This document shows positions 56,721-64,000 of a stretch of 64,000 bases of DNA, in pieces. Origin of the DNA: Amyelois transitella (taxonomy: Eukaryota; Arthropoda; Insecta; Lepidoptera; Pyralidae). The notes under the pieces are model-generated. The model worked only from the letters and a program-made list of their open reading frames with translations. It was not told the origin of the DNA and searched no databases. Positions within the stretch are counted from its first letter, which is position 1, and the number at the start of each line of letters is the position of its first letter. Location: assembly GCF_032362555.1 (NCBI RefSeq), contig NC_083507.1:9675001-9739000 (forward strand). Direction: 5' to 3'. A program made the position numbers and the translations under genes.

Positions 56721-59700
56721 ATGGGCTTCGACTTTTCGAGAAGACAGTGGTTGACCATCATAGTTATTTCAATAGCTGATTTTTGCAACGCCATCTGTGT
56801 GGCACTTCAAGCTCCTTTTTATCCTTTAGAGGTAAGAATAGTTTTTTCATGTCAATAATACACCGATTACGTGATCATTCAATATCAAGAAAAACTCCGA
56901 AGAGTATGTTAAAATTTTAATATGGACACTTTGATTAAGTTTTGGATAGGAACAAAACTTACTAAAACATTATTTATCTGAGGCTAACTAAAGCTATCTG
57001 ATATGATTTAGGTAGGTATATACTATGTCCTTTCTTTTTGTAGTTGTATTTTAGTTCCATTTAGCCGGACAGTGATCCATAAGAGCTGCTAGAATAAAAT
57101 AAAAAATATATTTAAGAATTCGCTATTTATACTTTTGTAATACTTTATATATCATACATTTATTATTATCATGGATTTTTTTTATGGATTTGTATGGTGG
57201 TAAGCAGACATTTTAGTCTTCTCAAAATACAAAGCTACGAAGTTCTTGTAATCTAAAATGAGCTTTATCCCAGTTTGTCGAGCTATGCAAAGTGTCTTAT
57301 AAAAAATGGCACACGAACAATCTGCTAGTCATACGCAACTCTTCATACCTACTACCTTCAGTTTGAAATTTATAGGTATAATTAAGTAAAATGAACTCAC
57401 ATGTTATAAAATTAGTGTATATTTTAATTATGAACATGTGCTACAAATGGAGATAGACTTTCTTGACCTTATTATTAATATTTAGTTTAATAATTAGCTA
57501 TTTTGTAATCACCAAGTAGCAACAGTATTATGGTTTAGCTATGTTGATATTAACAATTAATTTTATTGATAAGGAACATGCTATTTATATCGCTACTAAG
57601 ATATTTTTTTTCAACTGACTAAATTTTGCGCATTCAGAGGGAGGAGAATTTGATAAGGAATTAAATGGTTATATAAATTCATATTCGGCTAATAATAGAA
57701 CAGGGACGTAAACTCGCGTTAATTAAGAATTATAAAACCGTTCAAGACTCGTTCAACATATCATATAGATAAAAAGTACACATTATATAAATTTCTTATA
57801 AACTTAGGATTCCTCTTTTAGGCGATGGGCTAGCAACCTGTCACTATTTGAATCTCAGTTCTATCATTAAGCCAAATAGCTGAACGTGGCCATTCAGTCT
57901 TTTCAAGACTGTTGGCTCTGTCTACCCCGCAAGGGATATAGACGTGATCATATGTATGTATGTATGTATATAAATTTTGTAAACAACTAATTATCGGCAA
58001 CAAACTTCTTCAAAAATACCATTATATGAATTCTATACTAACAGGGCTTCAGCGCAGGATAGCAATGAAAATTATTTGACAGACATCGTGTCTCAGGTGA
58101 CGGCATTAAGCTGAATAAGTACCCCTTCGGTAGCGGTATATACATACATATTTTGATTGGTGTTTCTGAATAAATACTATGCCTTTTTGTCATTTAGAAA
58201 TACTAGAAAATATTAAACAAAAACGCATTATGTACATATATTGAAGCATTAGGTATATTGAAGTTACGTGTTTTAGGCATAAAGTAAGATGAAAAAGTTA
58301 GTGTTTTGATAGTATGAAATGAGCAAAAAAGGAGTGTCTAGTGGTAGGCAGGTGACAAATTGTTTTAAAAAAAGTTACATGCAGGGGACGTAAAGAAAAA
58401 AAATACAAAAAATTTGGAAAATCAAATTTAAAAAAACTACATGATTTTATTTACAATCTCGTCCTTCTCTAAGGCCGACTGTGTCCATCAGTACGTAAGG
58501 ACATGGTCAATATTTTATCACCGGATGTTATTGACCTTTTACTAAGATAGATACTTTTATATAGATAGTGTTACTTAAGTTGACGTCACAATAAGGAACT
58601 GGCTCGTTCTAATATTAAAATACTTTTGAAGTTCTAGAAGCTAAAGCAGTTTTATTTAACGACTTTAATTTTTGACTTTGATTTAATTGAAGATTTTCTG
58701 AAAGAAAAACCTCATCTTAGAAGAGAAAATAACATGCATGCGGGTCTCAATAATACAATAATACCAGCCATCTAGCTAAACGTGGACTTTCAGTCTTTTT
58801 AAAACTGCGGGCGCTATCTACCCTGTTAGGGATAAAGACGTGAATCTATGTTTGTAATTTCTTCTTGCAGGCAGAAAGAAAGGGCTGCACTGCAACAGAA
58901 TATGGCTTGGTCTTTGGCGTGTTTGAGCTGGTGGTGTTCCTGGTCAGCCCGATTTACGGGGCCCATCTCAACAGGCTGGGGCCCAAGCTGCTGTTCAATG
59001 GGGGCATCCTCACCACTGGGACATGCGCCATTCTCTTTGGGTGAGTGAAGTAAGAATTGAATTATATAAGGTAATCTTTTTTAAAGCCGTGTGGTTCCCG
59101 GCACCAATACAAAAAAGAATAGGACCACTCCATCTCTTTCCCATGGATGTCGTAAACGGCGACTAAGGGATAGGCTTACAAACTTGGGATTCTTTTTAAG
59201 GCCATGGGCTAGCAACCTGTCACTAGTTGAATCTCAATTCTATCGTTAAGCCAAATAGCTGAACGTGGCCATTCAGTCTTTTCAAGACTGTTGGCTCTGT
59301 CTACCCCGCAAGAGATATAGACGTGACCATATGTATGTATCTTTTTTAAATAATGAAGTGCGAGCTTTCAGCGAGTTTAAATGCATCATAGTATTAGTTT
59401 TGACTGTTTTTTTATTATTTACCCCGTGCATTGGTATTTGGAGGTCAGTATGTCTCTTATATAAGCCTGCAATCTACATATCCACCCAACCCTCATCAAT
59501 TTTTTCAAATGATTAGACAAGCGATTGTTTTAACTTCAATATTAGGTGTCTCTTTGTCAAATTGTGTGACTGTCTTTCATTCCTTTTTCTTCCGCTCTCA
59601 ATTAAAAACTAGTTTCTAAGTAAGAAGAGGTATAGGTAGGTATGATTAACACAATTTTATAATAAATAATCATATCGATCATACACGAGTTTATTCAAAG

Positions 59701-62700
59701 AAATATTATATTCAAATATTCACTTAATTCATATCTAGGATATATAAAACATAAGATAATAAGATTTTGTTGTTAATGTATTTTTCACCATCTCCCACAG
59801 ACTTCTAGATAAGGTGGAAGGCCATGTGCCGTTCATAGCGCTGAGTTTCCTGATACGCATCATAGAAGCCATGGGCAACGCTGCATTCCTTACAGCTTCC
59901 TTCGCCATCATAGCCAAAGAGTTCCCCAACAATGTTGCCAGCATGTTTGTAAGTACACTTTAGAATATAATAACTAATCTGGATATCAAAACATGACGCC
60001 GAAAACGAAAGTAGAGAGGGAAAATGTCTGAAGGCGGACCTCGGGCACTGAAGCATTAGAAACCGGGAACACGCAAAAATGAGAAAATTGATAGAGAGCT
60101 CATGTCTATAAATCCTAAATAACCAAGAAATTCGAATATTCTCTAATGCACAGACATATATGTGGCATGTGCCTTTTATGTGGATAACGCCTTAAGCTAT
60201 CTAAGAGCAATGCACCATGTAATATTTTTAGAGCTAAGTAACGAAAAGTCAAATTTTCAGTTCTAGTACTTATTTCATAACTAATAGTGATTTTTACCGG
60301 CCGTGTTGCAATTTTATGAAGACTCGTTAACACCCCAAATTTTTACAATAACTTAAAATTAAGTATAGCGTGTAAGTGATTCAGTGAATAGTACAGTAAA
60401 AAATATACATTAAATTCTCCAAAGAGAAAAACATAAGCGCCTTAAGTTAACTCATAGCAATACAACATAAAGTATTTTGCTTTTAAAGTTAATAGTAAGT
60501 AATACATAACGAAAAATAACAGTTGTTAAACATACTTGAGAAAAGAAACATTTTTCTTACTTCTGGGTATATTTTTAAGGTTGGCAGCTCTACTTGTTAT
60601 TCACTAATCCATTGCAAATTTCGTTTCACATATTTAATCCAAACATTTCTCCTTTAACTTAAAATGTTACTTATTTTAGAACATCGTTCATTCAACAAGT
60701 GTCATTCCCCACAGGCATCACTAGAAACGTTCTTCGGGCTGGGTTTAATCGTGGGTCCCATGCTGGGTGGGACCCTATACTCGTTCGGGGGGTACACGCT
60801 GCCCTTCGCCGTGCTGGGCTCTGCGCTATTCTGTGCTGCCGTCATGAGCTGCATCGTGCTGCCGAGGTCACATGACGATGAGGACGTGAGGCCTACTGGA
60901 CGTAAGTTATATTGAACTGTTTCTTAATACTAATATTGTAAGTTATATTTATTATGATCATTCTCCTGGTTAGTCGTTACTCACGGTTGCGTCAACATCT
61001 TTTGGAGAGGAGGTGCTGAACTTATATTGTCTAAAACTCTTATTTATGTTTAATTTTTCGTACCCATTCAACTTCATATTTAATTACTTGTTAAAAAGTT
61101 TTCAGTTGATCGGTACCATTAATCAGATGGGAAAATGCAAAAAAAGGAAAGTAAACTGAATTCACTATACATTTCTTCCGTATATAAATAAATTCTCATC
61201 GGCTCCATTTTTCATAGCAACAATGTGGAACTTATTGAGGATTCCTGGCGTGCTGCTATCTGCATTCAGCATCATGGCCACCAGTTTGAGCATCAGCTTC
61301 CTGCAGGCGACCCTTGAGCCACATTTGAGACAGGTCAGTCTATTGTTCATCGTGGTGGAATGGCCATACCATGCGAACCTATGATGCACAGAATACGGCA
61401 CTTCCGTTAACGATTCTTCGATCTTTTTTAGTACCAAAATTTGTAACTTGGGAAGGAATGTAATCTTTGTATTTTGTGCTATAATGCCTCGAAATGGCAA
61501 GAAGGGCTCACCAGGGGATTTTAGTGGATAATCTGGCAAACTTAATGCCAGGAGTCACAGGAGTCGAGACCCAGGAGGCTGAGCCGTAAAAAGGCTTTAA
61601 CCTTCGTAAACAAAAAATATCAGCTATTATCACTAGATGAAATTAAGATTGAAAAGAAGCAAATCGGCATGGAAGCATCAAGTACATCGCAAATCTTTTT
61701 CTTCTGTAATGAAAATATTTTTTTTGATCAACAGTTCCAATTCTCTCCTATAATCCTGGGGCTGATGTTTGTCATCAACGGTGGGGTATACGCCATCTCT
61801 GCCCCAGCCTGGGGATGGCTGTGCGACCGCCCCACCATCAAGCAGAAATACGTCACTGTGATCGGCTGCGTGTGTATCTCAGCGGGCTTCCTCCTCATTG
61901 GTCCAGCGCCCTTCTTAAATATACCAACGTAAGTAAACATACATATATTACTTGCTTGAAGAGAGATAAGAATGAACGAAAATCGGTGATCAAATCGATA
62001 AATATCATGTAGGCGCAAAGTTAGGTTAGGATCCCCTGTAAGGGTTGCGGAGATCAGATGGAAGTCGTTTCGCGTAAAGTCCTCCTTGAACGAATCCAGG
62101 ATCATAGTCTTAAAGCCGCACCTAGTGCTCCTTTAAGTATAGACAATGTAACCTATCGTGTCGTTAACTATTCAAATCATATTTAGGGCGTTAGTCTCTG
62201 TATAGTGACCCTTGTGACCACAATCCTGGTGTTAATTACTCTATGCAAATGTCGTAGGCAGAGATACATAAAATATACCGCGACAAATCTTAATGCCAAT
62301 GATCACTTGGGTCGAATCGTCGAAATAAGTATTTGCTCTGATTATGTAGTAAGTGAGGAATTGTGAAAAAATATTTATTTACAATTGAGCGGCCTGTATA
62401 AATGGGATGCGCTAAAAGGCATAAGTTCAAATCCTACCTCGGCCATCTACAACAACTTGTTCTGAATTATTATCTAGTTGTTCGCCGCGGACTTAGACCT
62501 CGCGATCACTTTTAGTTTAAATACTGAGCAATGCTCTTGCGAAGAGGAAAAACATTGTTAGGAAACCTTCACATTCAAGCAACTTGATGGGTAAATCCAA
62601 TATAGGTTAGGTTCAAATCTATCTGCAAATGATGCTGAGGTCAGTCAGGATTTGCTAAAAATCTGACTCATCCAATCCAGGATCTTCGTCAAAAGGCGCA

Positions 62701-63167
62701 CATCCAACTCCTCTAGAGAGAGATGAGAATGTTACCGTAACACAAAAGAAGAATGTAATAAAACTACTTAAATAATAAAAAGTCTTTACTGGTTGTATGC
62801 CGTGTGGTTCCCGGAACCAAAACAAAAAGAATAGGACCACTCCATCTCTTTCCCATGGATGTCGTAAAAAGCGACTAAGGGATAGGCTTATAAAATTGCG
62901 ATCCTTTTTTTAGGCGATGGGCTAGCAACCTGTCACTATTTGGATCTCAATTCCATCATCAAGCCGAGCAGCTGAACGTGGTCATTCAGTCTTTTCGGGA
63001 CTGTTGGCTCTGTCTACCCCGTAAGGGATATAGACGTGACTATATGTATGTATGTACTTTACTGGTTGTAGGTTAAAGTGGGTAATCATCACTGGGCTGG
63101 TGCTGCATGGTCTCGGCATGGGGAGCCAGCTCGTCGCCTCGTTCTCCGATGCACTCAGCACGGCTAT
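56721..63167 (+). CDS. SLC18B1: SLC18B1-type MFS transporter (3' exons beyond window)
   Basis: Seven in-frame exons: 56721-56831, 58871-59040, 59801-59948, 60715-60901, 61218-61333, 61735-61928, 63072-63167; 340 residues, then a donor (AT|gtaagt), so about the last quarter lies off the window. It is a multi-pass membrane protein of the major facilitator superfamily. Exon 1 holds TM1. Exons 2-4 hold the N-terminal bundle, with the family wording EYGLVFGVFELVVFLVSPIYG, the RIIEAMGNAAFLTASFAIIA helix, and SLETFFGLGLIVGPMLGGT (the TM5 region). Exon 6 carries the second-half loop GWLCDRPTIKQKY. By homology with vertebrate SLC18B1 it would load polyamines or related amines into vesicles; in insects that is inference. 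Introns hold four SINE-A pieces, one abutting the exon 7 acceptor. Confidence 0.92.
57795..57966 (+). mobile_element. 5'-truncated SINE-A with 11-bp target-site duplication
   Basis: Starts mid-element (CTTATAAACTTAGGATTCC), has the complete 3' end and (TATG)n tail. TATATAAATTT at 57784-57794 repeats at 57967-57977. Lies in SLC18B1 intron 1. Confidence 0.92.
58766..58851 (+). repeat. SINE-A 3' fragment
   Basis: AGCCATCTAGCTAAACGTGG to GGGATAAAGACGTGAATCTA; ends about 20 nt before the acceptor of SLC18B1 exon 2. Confidence 0.6.
59086..59339 (+). mobile_element. SINE-A copy with 11-bp target-site duplication
   Basis: Near-full. TCTTTTTTAAA at 59075-59085 repeats at 59340-59350. It begins 46 nt after SLC18B1 exon 2. 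Confidence 0.9.
62018..62130 (+). repeat. SINE-C body fragment
   Basis: TTAGGATCCCCTGTAAGGGT, TGCGGAGATCAGATGGAAGT and GAATCCAGGATCAT; SLC18B1 intron 6. Confidence 0.55.
62385..62755 (+). mobile_element. SINE-C full copy
   Basis: The head has a B-box-like AGTTCAAATCC (62424-62434). The body follows in the same order as at 48 kb (AGGAAACCTTCACATTCAAG, CAACTTGATGGG, GACTCATCCAATCCAGGATC) and ends in AAAGAAGAA. SLC18B1 intron 6. Confidence 0.7.
62798..63057 (+). mobile_element. SINE-A copy with 13-bp target-site duplication next to exon 7
   Basis: Full-length. TTTACTGGTTGTA at 62785-62797 repeats exactly at 63058-63070, directly in front of the G of the exon 7 acceptor (tag|GTT). Confidence 0.95.
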
Positions 63168-63379
63168 GTAAGTTTATTTTTATATTATTTGACACTTGAA
63201 GGTGTCATAATAAGGTTTATTAACTTGTTTAATGGGATTGGTTAGCAGACTTTAGATATCTCTGAATACGAGATAGAGAGTATAATTTTTGTTGTCTCAG
63301 AACAGAAATTAAATTTATCGCGATAAGAGAATGCTATAATGTGAAGGAAGATAACAAACATACAGGAATAGAATAGGGA

Positions 63380-63490
63380 ATGCTTAGATGGTTTGTTGGT
63401 ATGGAGAGGATGAACGAGAGCAAAAGTAAAATTAACAAGTGGAATGTGAAGTGAATGTTGGAAGGAGAAGTACCTAGACGTATCATTAAA
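63380..63490 (+). mobile_element. LINE ORF2 C-terminal fragment (AYPxGK family)
   Basis: One frame reads MLRWFVGMERMNESKSK, then after a stop MLEGEVPRRI. This is the segment just upstream of the one at 41.6 kb in the same retrotransposon family. Broken; it lies in the SLC18B1 intron after exon 7. Confidence 0.5.
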
Positions 63491-64000
63491 AAAAACTGTA
63501 GTAGTAATGTTCATATTTAGCAGAGTACCTACAACTCCATACCACCATACAGGGCAACTTAAGATTATCAAGCTCATTTGGTCTTCCCTTAGATCAAAGG
63601 TAAAATGTAGAATACTTACATTTGTTTTCTGATAATTCAGCATACAAAAGGACATAGCATGTTGACATCGCAAATTAAAATCGTAATACAATAATGACGA
63701 AAACCATACAAGGTTTCATGTGAATTCCGACTTCTACTCACAAAATTACAGACACATGTAACACGAAATGCTTGGAGAATTTTAATAAGTGCAATGCGGT
63801 ACCCGAGAGGCAAGGGCTAATCGAATTATAATGAGTTTTTTTGCCAAATCCAGTCTTTCTCCACAGCAGCCGTGTATGTGTCAGATTGCACAGGCAAAAT
63901 GGACAATTTCATATCATTATTGATGTAAAGTGAATGTCACATATCATTTTGAAAACTTGATTGTACATTTTGTTTTAAACTGTTTAGCAATTTTTTAGAT
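63491..64000. other. Intron of the SLC18B1-like gene to the window edge
   Basis: AT-rich, with no exon seen; the remaining transporter exons must lie further right. Confidence 0.5.

Noticed and set aside
61165-61539. 124-codon minus-strand ORF
   Set aside because: It is antisense to SLC18B1 exon 5 and its flanks, with no splice or family support.
61728-62105. 125-codon minus-strand ORF
   Set aside because: Shadow of SLC18B1 exon 6 on the opposite strand.
63242-63691. 149-codon minus-strand ORF
   Set aside because: Overlaps a LINE fragment in an intron, is low in complexity, shows no recognisable family, and its length is not exceptional here.
1-64000. CRISPR array, operon, prophage or bacterial mobile island
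   Set aside because: Spliced genes, TATA boxes and SINEs show this is insect nuclear DNA. Regular short repeats with spacers are absent; the repeats found are dispersed retroposons.

Overview
The window is AT-rich eukaryotic nuclear DNA, most likely from a moth or butterfly. The evidence is a local family of takeout/juvenile-hormone-binding-protein-like (JHBP superfamily) genes with short, conventionally spliced exons (GT..AG), TATA-box promoters and AATAAA signals, plus a dense load of insect-style interspersed repeats. I could not identify the species.

Layout. (1) Positions 1-7185, minus strand: a 16-codon signal-peptide exon, then one uninterrupted reading frame of at least 5,913 bp (1,971 codons) that runs off the left edge. 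It encodes an Asn/Ser/Thr/Pro-rich protein packed with N-glycosylation sequons, a mucin-like secreted or surface glycoprotein I cannot name. It is open at its 3' end, so it does not appear as a closed start-to-stop ORF. (2) Positions 9.4-33.8 kb, plus strand: four JHBP/takeout-like genes in tandem, here called A to D. B (243 aa), C (260 aa) and D (248 aa) are complete; A lacks any recognisable 5' exons. (3) Positions 35.9-50.8 kb, minus strand: a fifth member, E (259 aa), whose signal-peptide exon lies 12 kb from the rest. (4) Positions 50.8-56.7 kb: gene-free and repeat-rich. (5) From 56.7 kb to the right edge, plus strand: seven exons (340 aa) of an SLC18B1-type major facilitator transporter, continuing off the window.

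How the genes relate. The five JHBP-superfamily genes share an exon plan (signal exon; Cys-pair exon; three beta-wrap exons; C-terminal helix exon) with member-specific differences in intron number. All are expected to be secreted carriers of small hydrophobic ligands, and the mucin-like protein is expected to be secreted too. SLC18B1 is unrelated to them in function.

Repeats. The commonest is a ~260-bp element, called SINE-A here, with a (TATG)n tail. At least five copies have 8-13 bp target-site duplications and one of these is 5'-truncated, so it spread by target-primed retroposition. Its last ~45 bp resemble the 3' end of a LINE that is also present in fragments, which suggests a SINE/LINE partnership. 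A second family (SINE-C) has a tRNA-like head. Several long hairpins lie in gene B's introns and in the intergenic DNA.
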